Of a stretch of DNA of 62,783 nt, positions 32,227-41,991 are shown piece after piece. How positions within the stretch are numbered: position 1 is the first letter of the stretch; each line of letters opens with the position of its first letter. A program made the position numbers and the translations under genes. The notes beneath the pieces were generated by a model. The model was not told the origin of the DNA. It did no database searches and saw only the letters and a program-made list of their open reading frames with translations. This stretch comes from Spiroplasma endosymbiont of Danaus chrysippus (GTDB lineage: Bacteria; Bacillota_I; Bacilli_A; Mycoplasmatales; VBWQ01), in contig NZ_CADDIL010000001.1 in assembly GCF_902809815.1 (NCBI RefSeq), positions 1 through 62,783 of the forward strand. The letters run 5' to 3'.

Positions 32227-33300
32227 GGAATGTTTAGTAATCTGTGTGACTTACAAAAATAACTATGTTTAATTAATTCTAGTAAATATAATTTATATAT
32301 CTAGAAAGAGTGAGTTACAGATGGCTAAAAAAGATATTGTTAATAACAATGATCCAATATCAAAAGCAGTAGATTTATTATTAGAAAATACTGAGGATTT
32401 AACAACAGTTTTTAAAGAGGGAGGCTTATATAAAGAATTAACTAAACGATTGGTAGAAAAAATGTTGAATTCTGAGATGCAAAATTATTTAGGACACGAA
32501 AGAAATCAACGCAGTAATAATGACAATGTTCGTAATGGTACAACATCAAAAAAATTAATAACTCAACAAGGTAAAATTGAAATTGATGTACCAAGAGATC
32601 GCAATAGTAATTTTGAACCAGTAATAATCACAAAAAGACAGAGAAGATTTGATGGTTTTGATCAACAAGTTCTTTCACTATATGCAAAAGGTATGACTTT
32701 ATCAGATATTAGAATGCAGTTGCAAGAGTTATATCATGGCGCAGATATTAGCGAAAGCGTAATTAGTCAAATTACTGATGATGTCAAAGCATGGCAAAAT
32801 CGTCCATTAGATAGTGTTTATCCAATCATTTATTTTGATTGTATCGTAGTTAAAGTACGTCAGGATAAACGTATTATTAACAAATCAGTTTATATAGCTT
32901 TAGGAGTTGATTTAGAAGGTAAAAAAGATGTTTTAGGTTTATGAATTAGTGAAAATGAAGGTGCTAAATTCTGATTAAATAATTTTACAGAAATGAAAAA
33001 TCGAGGCTTAAATGATATTCTTATTGCTTGTAGTGATAATTTAACAGGCATGTCAGAGGCAATACAATCAGTTTATCCTAAAACTGAACATCAATTATGC
33101 ATAGTTCAGAGGCTTTTTAGTAATCTGTGTTTCTTTGTTTTACAAAGTACTAGTTCAGATTAATTCTGTCTTCAAATTTTATCATAAAATGAGCAATTGC
33201 TGTATTTCAATTTTGAATAGGCAATGTTCATTTTTTTGTGATATTTTCAATTGCTAAGTAAAAAATTTTAAAAACTGCCATATCATTAGGAAAAACTTTT
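32226..33300 (+). mobile_element. IS256 copy 2: truncated element joined to an inverted right end
   Basis: The left end GGGAATGTTTAG starts at 32226 and the element is normal up to about 33108, inside the transposase gene. There a right end (GAGGCTTTTTAGTAATCTG) begins in the opposite sense and runs inward to 33300, where viral DNA resumes. So two partial copies lie head to head. No matching target repeat is seen at the outer edges, so flanking viral DNA was probably deleted. It cuts the plectrovirus in two. Confidence 0.85.
32321..33108 (+). pseudogene. Truncated IS256 transposase, copy 2
   Basis: Matches the 412-aa transposase from its start to LCIV, where the inverted IS fragment takes over and adds unrelated residues. 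It carries a 12-base in-frame deletion (a VIDD repeat lost near residue 154) and D139H. It lacks the catalytic Glu, so it is inactive. Confidence 0.9.
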
Positions 33301-33499
33301 ACCAGTTGTTAATACTTTGGTACAAACTATTTATATGCAGTATTTAAGTTCTTTTGCTGGATTACATACTGTGACACTTTTTATTAAGTCGTTTTTTTAT
33401 GATAGTTTATACACTTTACCTTTGCCTATTCTTGCTTTAATAAATGTTAGTTTTGTATTTTATTTAATTTTAGGATTATTTAGATTTACAAGACATTAG
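33301..33499 (+). pseudogene. Plectrovirus small membrane protein, 5' end lost to IS
   Basis: The frame is open from the IS edge to 33499. A TTG at 33317 or an ATG at 33332 could still start it, but the frame reads straight out of the IS sequence. One strong hydrophobic segment near the C-terminus (LPILALINVSFVFYLILGLF) suits a coat or assembly membrane protein. Confidence 0.5.
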
Positions 33500-33510
33500 G
33501 ATGTGAAATT

Positions 33511-33798
33511 ATGTTTATACCTTTTATTACAACAGTTATGCATTTATTTGCTTCAATTTTTATGAAGTTTTTTAGTTTTCCACTTGGTGATTTAGGTTTT
33601 AATTTAGGTACGTTAATGATATTTTTAATTTTGCTTAGATTTGCATTTAGGGTTATTTTACCCGAATTAATGTTACCAACATTAGGTTTAGGTTATGGTG
33701 TTAAGAAAATTGGTAAGGCTTCTGTTTCAGTTGGTAAAGAAATTGCTAAGGGTCATAAACAAACACAAGATGTTAGTGGAATAAAAGTAGGTAATTAA
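33511..33798 (+). CDS. Plectrovirus membrane protein, 95 aa (coat candidate)
   Basis: Two hydrophobic stretches (residues 3-22 and 33-50) are followed by a Lys/Gly-rich tail (GYGVKKIGKASVSVGKE). Small membrane proteins with a basic C-terminus that contacts DNA are typical filamentous-phage major coat proteins. That identity is inference. Ribosome site GGATGTGAAA is weak. Confidence 0.55.
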   Translation: MFIPFITTVMHLFASIFMKFFSFPLGDLGFNLGTLMIFLILLRFAFRVILPELMLPTLGLGYGVKKIGKASVSVGKEIAKGHKQTQDVSGIKVGN

Positions 33799-33800
33799 TT

Positions 33801-33998
33801 ATGTCTAATTTTGTTCTTAGTATATTACATTTTATTTTTATATTTTCTAGTAAAGATATTCAAATATTTTTAAATCAACCAAATATTACTAATGAAGTTT
33901 ATATTTTGTTTAATTTGACTTTTTGATTAGTATTAGGTGTATTTTTTAATTTTATTTATCGTAGTATTAAATTTGTTTTTAGGTCATTGTTTGGGTAG
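33801..33998 (+). CDS. Small plectrovirus membrane protein, 65 aa
   Basis: ATG immediately after the previous stop. Two hydrophobic segments, at residues 3-15 and about 38-55. Basic end (YRSIKFVFRSLFG). Part of the run of small virion or assembly membrane proteins. Confidence 0.5.
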
Positions 33999-34007
33999 GT
34001 GTTAAGT

Positions 34008-34199
34008 ATGAGTGTTTTAGAAATTTACAATAAAATACATCAATGTATAGTTGATTATTGAACTATGTTTATAGGTAATCCAGTTGATGATTTTACTACT
34101 ATTTTATGAAATTTAGTAGTTTATGGAACACAGTTTTTTATTGGATTTGTTTTGTTTTATGGTTCATGGTGAATTTTAAAATGTTTATTTGGTAAATAA
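34008..34199 (+). CDS. Small plectrovirus membrane protein, 63 aa
   Basis: Follows the previous gene after nine bases. It is rich in Trp when TGA is decoded (YWTM, ILWN, SWWILK), which itself supports the code and the frame. One or two membrane helices in the second half. Role unknown. Confidence 0.5.
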
Positions 34200-34201
34200 T
34201 T

Positions 34202-35053
34202 ATGTGATTTAAGTTTGCTAAATTATTTTTTGTTGTAAATACTTCTGTTCAAGCACCCACTAGTTTAATTGTTTCAAATGACCCTAATGTCGTTAATTAT
34301 GATATTACAAAAGAAATGGTTAAACATGTTAAGTATCATAATTTTGATGATTGAGCAACAATACCATGAAATTCTGCTTATTTTGATGTTGACCAACCGG
34401 ATTTAAAATTAGTAAGTGGTGAATTTATAGGTAATAATGAAGTTTTATATACGTGTTATTATTATAGTGATACAGTTGGTGTTCCGTCACAAATGATAGA
34501 TATGGGAACTGGCGTTTATACTTTTAATAGAAAACAATTAGATGAATTTTCACGTATTATGTTTAATCATAATTATGTTGCAAAGAATAATACTAATAAT
34601 TTAAATTTTGTTAATACTGGTAAAAGTATTATAAATTTTCAAACACAGTTAAATTTTGAAATTGATAAACCTTTGAGTTTTTATATTCAAGGTTTTATGT
34701 TTTATTTTGAATATGAATATTTTAAAACTTTTACTGCTAATTTTACTTTTAGTTTTTTAGATTATGTTGGTGATACAAAATATGTTTTTAAAGGTAAAGT
34801 GGATAATGATATTTATCAACAAGATTTATATAATTTTGTTACTATGCCTATTCGTGTTCCAAATTTAAGACATTTAACAGTATTTTTTGATGTTCATGGT
34901 GAATCAACTAGAGCAACTTTTTCACCACAGTTGAATTTTGGTCAAATTAATATTTTTTCAAGTGAGAAAGTAACACCAGTACCGCCAAATAGTCCTTTTA
35001 ACCCTGAGTATGAGCGTGTTAGTTGATATGATGTTTTTTGGTCATTTACGTAA
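34202..35053 (+). CDS. Plectrovirus virion surface protein, 283 aa
   Basis: One frame from ATG 34202 to TAA 35051, with TGA as Trp at several sites. A short N-terminal hydrophobic stretch (FKFAKLFFVV) may be a signal. The rest is beta-rich and aromatic (e.g. FYIQGFMFYFEYEYF), ending in a Pro-rich stretch (VTPVPPNSPFNPEYE). In filamentous viruses the large protein before the Zot-like ATPase is the receptor-binding minor coat protein, so adsorption is the likely role. It overlaps the next gene by 26 bases. Confidence 0.6.
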
Positions 35054-35261
35054 TGCTTTTAGATGAGTACTTTATGGTGTTGTTGGTAAAGTTTTACCGG
35101 TGGAACCATTAAGAGAATTTTTTACTAAACTTGACGGATTATTGAGACGTATTTTTGATGATACTATTAGTTCTGTTTTAAATGTTGATTTTACTAGTGG
35201 TTTAGAACAAGTTTTAACATTGTGAGTATTTTTAAAAGCAGTTGGATTTTTAGTTGGTTAG
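35028..35261 (+). CDS. Small plectrovirus protein, 77 aa
   Basis: Starts ATGATG inside the end of the previous gene. It has an amphipathic central region (EFFTKLDGLLRRIFDDTISS) and a hydrophobic end (LTLWVFLKAVGFLVG). A gene of this size between adsorption protein and assembly ATPase matches the minor coat slot of filamentous phages. Confidence 0.5.
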
Positions 35262-35274
35262 GAGTTGATAAATA

Positions 35275-36186
35275 ATGCCTTGATATGGTTATTTACTTTT
35301 AGGAATTTTATTATTAATAATATTATATCCATTTTTAATAACTAGAAAAAATATAAAGATATTACAACGTGTAGGTAGTTATATTATTTCAGCACCACCA
35401 CGTACTGGTAAATCTGCTCTTGCTTGTTGTTTAGCACAAAAACATAAAGGTAGGGTAGTGAGTCCTATTCCTATTAAAGTACATAATGAATATAGTTATC
35501 GTTGTTCTTATGATGATGTTTTTAAATTTAATCAATTAAATAGTAATTATGCTTTTAAAGAGTGTGATATGGTTGTTTTAGATGAGTTAGGTTTGAAAAT
35601 TAATAGTAATGATTTGTCGCCCGAATTTAAAGAAACACAAGAAAGTTTAGGAATGTTTTGTAAGTTAATAGGTCATAATTTTAATGGAATTATGTATATG
35701 ATTGAACAACACCCCGATAGAATACCAAAACAAGCACGTGAAAAAGTAGAGTATATTGTTCAAGTTAAAAGAATGCGTATTTTGTTATTTTTAGTTAAGT
35801 TTAAACTAAATATTTATACTAATGTTGATGATTATAATAAAGTTGTATTATCTAAAAGACAAACAAAGCGAATAATTAAACGTGGTGGATTAGCACCTAG
35901 TTATAGTGGTAAAACTATGACTTTTAGTTTATGATTTCCTAAGTCTTATTTACAGAAATATAATAGTCGTGCTTTGAATTATATTCATTCGTTGAAAAGT
36001 GAATTAAGTAGTGTTAAAGACTATGAACAGTCACAAACATTAGATTTTACTGTTGATGATATTAGAGCAGTAGGATTAGATAAGTTGGATAATATATTAC
36101 AAACTGAAAATACTGTATGTCGTGCTTGTTATTATAGAAATAAATATTCTCAGAAAAATAAGAAAAATGTTAAAATGAAATCATAA
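35275..36186 (+). CDS. Zot-like assembly ATPase (filamentous phage pI type)
   Basis: 303 aa. N-terminal membrane helix (YLLLGILLLIILYPFLI), Walker A SAPPRTGKS (40-47), Walker B MVVLDELG at about 100-107, and a C-terminal part ending with CRACYYRNKYSQ. Zot/pI ATPases drive extrusion of filamentous virions through the membrane. Here the membrane helix precedes the ATPase domain. GGAG lies ten bases before the ATG. A leader/terminator hairpin follows the stop. Confidence 0.82.
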
Positions 36187-36202
36187 AATTAATATAGTTT
36201 TT

Positions 36203-36234
36203 AACCCATTACTTTATTTTTAAGTAAATGGGTT
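36203..36234 (+). terminator. Terminator/leader hairpin between viral genes
   Basis: AACCCATT-ACTT pairs with AAGTAAATGGGTT (one bulge) and is followed by TTTTATTTTGAAAGAAAGG and the next start at 36263. It ends the viral assembly operon. The same element stands in front of RIP2 and, with small changes, at 13.3 kb. Confidence 0.75.
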
Positions 36235-36262
36235 TTTATTTTGAAAGAAAGGTTAAAAGATT

Positions 36263-36733
36263 ATGTGAAATTGAAATAAACAAAATAATGATTCAAATAG
36301 AGAACAATGAGAAAAACAAAAAGAAAGAGAAAGAGAAGCAGAAAAACAAGCTAAGCAATTAGAAAAAATAAAAGAATGAGAAAAACAAAAAGAAAGAGAA
36401 AGACAAAAAGACCAAGAAAAAAGAAATGAATTAATGAAAAGACAAGAAGAAGAAAAAAGAAAACGAGAATATGAAAAACAAAAAGAAAGAGAAAGAGAAG
36501 CAGAAAAACAAGCAAAAGAAATAGAAAGAATTAAAAAGTACGCTGAAGAACAGCAAAGAAAAAGAGAAGCTGAAAAAGAAAGGATAATGAAAGAAGCAGA
36601 AAAACAAAAAAGAGCTGATGATTTAAAAGAAAGAGGTAGAAGAGCTGAAGCCGAAGAGCAAAGAAAAAGAGAAGCTGAATATCAAAGAAACAAAGATTTA
36701 AAGTCTGGAAAACGTTTTAATCCATTTATGTAA
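36263..36733 (+). CDS. Plectrovirus charged coiled-coil protein, 156 aa
   Basis: ATG 36263 after GAAAGG. Apart from MWNWNKQNN at the start and RFNPFM at the end, it is almost all Lys, Glu, Arg, Gln and Ala in heptad-like repeats; QKEREREAEKQAK occurs twice. A long single helix or coiled coil is expected. TGA codes for Trp in the first 35 residues, so it looks shorter if the standard code is used. It is led by the same hairpin element as RIP2. Confidence 0.65.
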
Positions 36734-36755
36734 AAAAGAAAGAGGTAAAAAAGTT

Positions 36756-36995
36756 ATGGATACAAAAAATAAATATTTAAAACAAGAAAATAAATTATTT
36801 AAACAAAGATTAGAATTAGTTAGAAAAAAATTAGCGCTTAGCAGTAATGAAAATTTAAGTGTTGATGATCAATTAAAATGAAATCAGTTATTTAATGGTA
36901 AATCATTTAAAGTTAATATCAATAAAATTAATTCTATGAATTTACAAAATGAACCTTCAACAAGCGAAAATAAACAAAATTCACCTAAAATGTAA
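36756..36995 (+). CDS. Small plectrovirus protein with PSTS tail, 79 aa
   Basis: Follows the coiled-coil gene after 22 bases with an AAAGAGG ribosome site. The N-terminal half is a Lys/Leu helix; the C-terminal part reads FKVNINKINSMNLQNEPSTS then NSPKM. The glycine-zipper gene at 13.7 kb ends in a similar way (FQVNAMDLQNPISTS). Confidence 0.6.
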
Positions 36996-37012
36996 ATAAA
37001 CTTATATTATTG

Positions 37013-37099
37013 GTCGGAGCCAACCAGAACCTTGGTTGGTTGGCCGCGGGGTTTAGCCCCGCTGGGGTGAGTTGCGAAGCAACGAGGGGCAAAGCCCCT
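37013..37099. other. GC-rich multi-hairpin cluster, candidate viral origin or packaging signal
   Basis: About 85 bases of high GC stand out from the AT-rich surroundings and fold into four stems: 37019-37043 (CCAACCA/TGGTTGG type), 37046-37062 (GCGGGG/CCCCGC), 37071-37083 (GTTGC/GCAAC) and 37086-37098 (GGGGC/GCCCC). The last two have the GNRA-like or three-base loops GAA and AAA. Filamentous phage genomes have similar stacked hairpins in the intergenic region for replication start and packaging. It sits at the end of the viral genes. Confidence 0.6.
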
Positions 37100-37136
37100 A
37101 TTACTTGGTTATCGAAATATGTTAAGGGGTTAAAAT

Positions 37137-37308
37137 ATGACAAGAAGTTTAAAAAAGAAAGTAGATAATAAATTTATTAAAAAGTCAAATGTGATTGTTC
37201 GTGCAGTGACAAATGAGTGTGCTGGAATTATAACTCAAAGATTATTTAACTTTGCTATTTTATCAATTAAAAAAGAATACAAAGAATTTAATGGAAAAAT
37301 TAAGTTTT
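37137..37308 (+). pseudogene. N-terminal fragment of a possible Rep_3-type initiator
   Basis: ATG 37137 after AAGGGG. The 57 viral/plasmid-derived residues (up to FNGKIKF) look like the start of the plasmid Rep proteins at 45.5 and 61.8 kb in size and pattern (long helix, then the ILSIKKEYKEF strand). The frame then runs into IS256 copy 3, which truncates it. The link to Rep_3 is tentative. Confidence 0.4.
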
Positions 37309-38683
37309 GAGGCTTTTTAGTAATCTGTGTTTCTTTGTTTTACAAAGTACTAGTTCAGATTAATTCTGTCTTCAAATTTTATCATAAAATGAGCAATTGC
37401 TGTATTTCAATTTTGAATAGGCAATGTTCATTTTTTTGTGATATTTTCAATTGCTAAGTAAAAAATTTTAAAAACTGCCATATCATTAGGAAAAACTTTT
37501 TTATTTCTAATAACTTTTCGTAATTGGCTATTAACAGATTCAATAGCATTTGTAGTATAAATTACCCTTTTAATTTCTGCTGGATAACTAATAAAAACCA
37601 TTAAATTTTCTCAATTTTTATATCAAGATTTAGCAATTTGTGGATATTGTTTATTTCATTTACTTTCAAATGATTCTAAAGCTTGCATTGCTTGTTCTTC
37701 ACTACATGCTGTATAAATTGGCTTTAAATCGATAACTAGAGACTTTCGATGTTTGTATGAAACATATTTTAAGCTATTTCTAATTTGATGAACTATGCAT
37801 AATTGATGTTCAGTTTTAGGATAAACTGATTGTATTGCCTCTGACATGCCTGTTAAATTATCACTACAAGCAATAAGAATATCATTTAAGCCTCGATTTT
37901 TCATTTCTGTAAAATTATTTAATCAGAATTTAGCACCTTCATTTTCACTAATTCATAAACCTAAAACATCTTTTTTACCTTCTAAATCAACTCCTAAAGC
38001 TATATAAACTGATTTGTTAATAATACGTTTATCCTGACGTACTTTAACTACGATACAATCAAAATAAATGATTGGATAAACACTATCTAATGGACGATTT
38101 TGCCATGCTTTGACATCATCAATGACATCATCAGTAATTTGACTAATTACGCTTTCGCTAATATCTGCGCCATCATATAACTCTTGCAACTGCATTCTAA
38201 TATCTGATAAAGTCATACCTTTTGCATATAGTGAAAGAACTTGTTGATCAAAACCATCAAATCTTCTCTGTCTTTTTGTGATTATTACTGGTTCAAAATT
38301 ACTATTACGATCTCTTGGTACATCAATTTCAATTTTACCTTGTTGAGTTATTAATTTTTTTGATGTTGTACCATTACGAACATTGTCATTATTACTGCGT
38401 TGATTTCTTTCGTGTCCTAAATAATTTTGCATCTCAGAATTCAACATTTTTTCTACCAATCGTTTAGTTAATTCTTTATATAAGCCTCCCTCTTTAAAAA
38501 CTGTTGTTAAATCCTCAGTATTTTCTAATAATAAATCTACTGCTTTTGATATTGGATCATTGTTATTAAGATTATCTTTTTTAGCCATCTGTAACTCACT
38601 CTTTCTAGATATATAAATTATATTTACTAGAATTAATTAAACATAGTTATTTTTGTAAGTCACACAGATTACTAAACATTCCC
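37309..38683 (-). mobile_element. IS256-family element, copy 3 (complete, 1375 bp)
   Basis: Same length and ends as copy 1, in the opposite orientation. Its left flank is the Rep-like fragment and its right flank is the inside of copy 4, so the two flanks do not match and no target repeat is found. This shows a rearrangement at this edge after insertion. Confidence 0.92.
37350..38588 (-). CDS. IS256-family transposase, copy 3, intact
   Basis: Full 412 codons, same as copy 1 with L30 replaced by V. All three catalytic acidic residues are present. It is probably a source of activity for the array. Confidence 0.93.
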
Positions 38684-38709
38684 AAATTTTTTCACTATAT
38701 GCAAAAGGT

Positions 38710-39432
38710 ATGACTTTATCAGATATTAGAATGCAGTTGCAAGAGTTATATGATGGCGCAGATATTAGCGAAAGCGTAATTAGTCAAATTACTGATGATG
38801 TCATTGATGATGTCAAAGCATGGCAAAATCGTCCATTAGATAGTGTTTATCCAATCATTTATTTTGATTGTATCGTAGTTAAAGTACGTCAGGATAAACG
38901 TATTATTAACAAATCAGTTTATATAGCTTTAGGAGTTGATTTAGAAGGTAAAAAAGATGTTTTAGGTTTATGAATTAGTGAAAATGAAGGTGCTAAATTC
39001 TGATTAAATAATTTTACAGAAATGAAAAATCGAGGCTTAAATGATATTCTTATTGCTTGTAGTGATAATTTAACAGGCATGTCAGAGGCAATACAATCAG
39101 TTTATCCTAAAACTGAACATCAATTATGCATAGTTCATCAAATTAGAAATAGCTTAAAATATGTTTCATACAAACATCGAAAGTCTCTAGTTATCGATTT
39201 AAAGCCAATTTATACAGCATGTAGTGAAGAACAAGCAATGCAAGCTTTAGAATCATTTGAAAGTAAATGAAATAAACAATATCCACAAATTGCTAAATCT
39301 TGATATAAAAATTGAGAAAATTTAATGGTTTTATTAGTTATCCAGCAGAAATTAAAAGGGTAATTTATACTACAAATGCTATTGAATCTGTTAATAGCCA
39401 ATTACGAAAAGTTATTAGAAATAAAAAATTTT
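38710..39432 (+). pseudogene. Transposase remnant of copy 4
   Basis: Codes for the transposase from about residue 125 onward, with a frameshift near 39336 and interruption by copy 5. Catalytic D177 and D243 are present. The end of the gene lies at 40815-40960. Confidence 0.88.
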
Positions 39433-40806
39433 GAGGCTTTTTAGTAATCTGTGTTTCTTTGTTTTACAAAGTACTAGTTCAGATTAATTCTGTCTTCAAA
39501 TTTTATCATAAAATTAGCAATTGCTGTATTTCAATTTTGAATAGGCAATGTTCATTTTTTTGTGATATTTTCAATTGCTAAGTAAAAAATTTTAAAAACT
39601 GCCATATCATTAGGAAAAACTTTTTTATTTCTAATAACTTTTCGTAATTGGCTATTAACAGATTCAATAGCATTTGTAGTATAAATTACCCTTTTAATTT
39701 CTGCTGGATAACTAATAAAACCATTAAATTTTCTCAATTTTTATATCAAGATTTAGCAATTTGTGGATATTGTTTATTTCATTTACTTTCAAATGATTCT
39801 AAAGCTTGCATTGCTTGTTCTTCACTACATGCTGTATAAATTGGCTTTAAATCGATAACTAGAGACTTTCGATGTTTGTATGAAACATATTTTAAGCTAT
39901 TTCTAATTTGATGAACTATGCATAATTGATGTTCAGTTTTAGGATAAACTGATTGTATTGCCTCTGACATGCCTGTTAAATTATCACTACAAGCAATAAG
40001 AATATCATTTAAGCCTCGATTTTTCATTTCTGTAAAATTATTTAATCAGAATTTAGCACCTTCATTTTCACTAATTCATAAACCTAAAACATCTTTTTTA
40101 CCTTCTAAATCAACTCCTAAAGCTATATAAACTGATTTGTTAATAATACGTTTATCCTGACGTACTTTAACTACGATACAATCAAAATAAATGATTGGAT
40201 AAACACTATCTAATGGACGATTTTGCCATGCTTTGACATCATCAATGACATCATCAGTAATTTGACTAATTACGCTTTCGCTAATATCTGCGCCATCATA
40301 TAACTCTTGCAACTGCATTCTAATATCTGATAAAGTCATACCTTTTGCATATAGTGAAAGAACTTGTTGATCAAAACCATCAAATCTTCTCTGTCTTTTT
40401 GTGATTATTACTGGTTCAAAATTACTATTACGATCTCTTGGTACATCAATTTCAATTTTACCTTGTTGAGTTATTAATTTTTTTGATGTTGTACCATTAC
40501 GAACATTGTCATTATTACTGCGTTGATTTCTTTCGTGTCCTAAATAATTTTGCATCTCAGAATTCAACATTTTTTCTACCAATCGTTTAGTTAATTCTTT
40601 ATATAAGCCTCCCTCTTTAAAAACTGTTGTTAAATCCTCAGTATTTTCTAATAATAAATCTACTGCTTTTGATATTGGATCATTGTTATTAAGATTATCT
40701 TTTTTAGCCATCTGTAACTCACTCTTTCTAGATATATAAATTATATTTACTAGAATTAATTAAACATAGTTATTTTTGTAAGTCACACAGATTACTAAAC
40801 ATTCCC
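39433..40806 (-). mobile_element. IS256 copy 5, inserted in copy 4 (1374 bp)
   Basis: Both ends are complete. Target repeats AAAATTTT at 39425-39432 and 40807-40814 are exact. It is one base shorter than copies 1 and 3 because of the same T deletion that copy 4 carries. Confidence 0.92.
39474..40711 (-). pseudogene. Transposase of copy 5, one-base frameshift
   Basis: The first ~320 codons are intact, then a one-base loss near 39720 shifts the frame before catalytic E350. The same loss in copy 4 suggests that one was copied from the other. Confidence 0.88.
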
Positions 40807-40998
40807 AAAATTTTTTCCTAATGATATGGCAGTTTTTAAAATTTTTTACTTAGCAATTGAAAATATCACAAAAAAATGAACATTGCCTATTCAAAATTGA
40901 AATACAGCAGTTGCTCATTTTATGATAAAATTTGAAGACAGAATTAATCTGAACTAGTACTTTGTAAAACAAAGAAACACAGATTACTAAAAAGCCTC

Positions 40999-41431
40999 AA
41001 ACCATCAAATCTTCTCTGTCTTTTTGTGATTATTACTGGTTCAAAATTACTATTACGATCTCTTGGTACATCAATTTCAATTTTACCTTGTTGAGTTATT
41101 AATTTTTTTGATGTTGTACCATTACGAACATTGTCATTATTACTGCGTTGATTTCTTTCGTGTCCTAAATAATTTTGCATCTCAGAATTCAACATTTTTT
41201 CTACCAATCGTTTAGTTAATTCTTTATATAAGCCTCCCTCTTTAAAAACTGTTGTTAAATCCTCAGTATTTTCTAATAATAAATCTACTGCTTTTGATAT
41301 TGGATCATTGTTATTAAGATTATCTTTTTTAGCCATCTGTAACTCACTCTTTCTAGATATATAAATTATATTTACTAGAATTAATTAAACATAGTTATTT
41401 TTGTAAGTCACACAGATTACTAAAAAGCCTC
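40999..41431 (-). mobile_element. IS256 copy 6: inverted 5' fragment with a right-type end
   Basis: Holds the first ~112 codons of the transposase (start ATG 41334-41336) and the upstream region. Its outer end reads ACTAAAAAGCCTC, the sequence of the right end, instead of the left-end ACTAAACATTCCC. This chimeric end and the match to the part missing from copy 4 point to an inversion between IS ends. Confidence 0.85.
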
Positions 41432-41462
41432 GGATTATACCATTTATCTCTTACTTTACCAG

Positions 41463-41785
41463 TTATTCTTCAACTTCGCGAATAGAACCTTTTGAACTTT
41501 TCTTATTTTTAGTATCATATTGCTTAGTAATTTTTTCAACTGTTCTTGTTCCAAAAACTTTTGTTATATACTCAGGACTTTCAACATCGCTTACTTTGTG
41601 AGCAATTATATTTCCTACATTTCCAAAAATAGTATTTAAAAGTTTTTTCTTGTCTGTTGATAAATCATCTGTAACTTGAAAACATAAAAAGCATTGATAG
41701 TTAAAACTTCGAGTCTTATTAATTAAATTGATAATGCTATCACTTGCAAAAACGTTAAATTCATCTAAAAGCAAATTAATGTTTT
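41463..41785 (-). pseudogene. Fragment of VirD4/TraG coupling protein gene
   Basis: About 103 codons (DEFNVFASDS to GSIREVEE) nearly the same as the intact VirD4 gene at 48006-49508, with one I/T-type difference (EYITK vs EYIAK). Both ends are cut off: the 3' side at the IS array and the 5' side by a VirB4 fragment in the opposite orientation. Confidence 0.88.
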
Positions 41786-41991
41786 TATTTAAGAGAGTTA
41801 TTTGAAAATAGTAATAAAAAAATAATTAATTTACAAATGATGTTGATTTTACGAATGCTAGGAATTGAACTTTCAGCAGTTCAGTCATACAACGAGCATA
41901 AACAAGAAAAAGATTGAAAACGAATTATCATTGCTGTTGATGAAGCACACTTACTTGCAAATGAAAACAACAGCGTTGCCTTAGACTTTTT
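41785..41991 (+). pseudogene. Inverted fragment of VirB4 gene
   Basis: On the plus strand this reads LRELFENSNKKIINLQ then the Walker B block KRIIIAVDEAHLLANE, as in the intact VirB4 gene (minus strand, about 50540-50740) with minor changes (MLI for MMI, SAVQ for SATQ). It is joined without a spacer to the VirD4 and propeller-gene fragments. Confidence 0.87.

Larger units (their letters stand above)
38684..40998 (+). mobile_element. IS256 copy 4: 5'-truncated and split by copy 5
   Basis: Starts inside the transposase gene (TTCACTATATGC, 38691) and runs to 39432, then continues at 40807-40998 to a normal right end (AAAAAGCCTC). Copy 5 lies between with the repeat AAAATTTT on both sides. A one-T deletion in the TGGTTTTATTAG stretch (39330-39340) breaks the reading frame even before the insertion. 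The missing 5' part is probably the inverted fragment at 40999-41431. Confidence 0.88.

Noticed and set aside
33109..33300. Complete IS copy at 32.2-33.3 kb with its own target repeat
   Set aside because: It is two partial copies head to head and the flanking 8 bases on the two sides differ.
37013..37099. Structural RNA gene (tRNA or rRNA piece) in the GC-rich island
   Set aside because: No T-loop, acceptor stem or CCA pattern; four independent short stems fit a viral DNA element better.
39210..39839. Short frames antisense to the IS256 transposase copies
   Set aside because: They recur identically in each copy on the wrong strand, cover conserved transposase codons and have no ribosome site.
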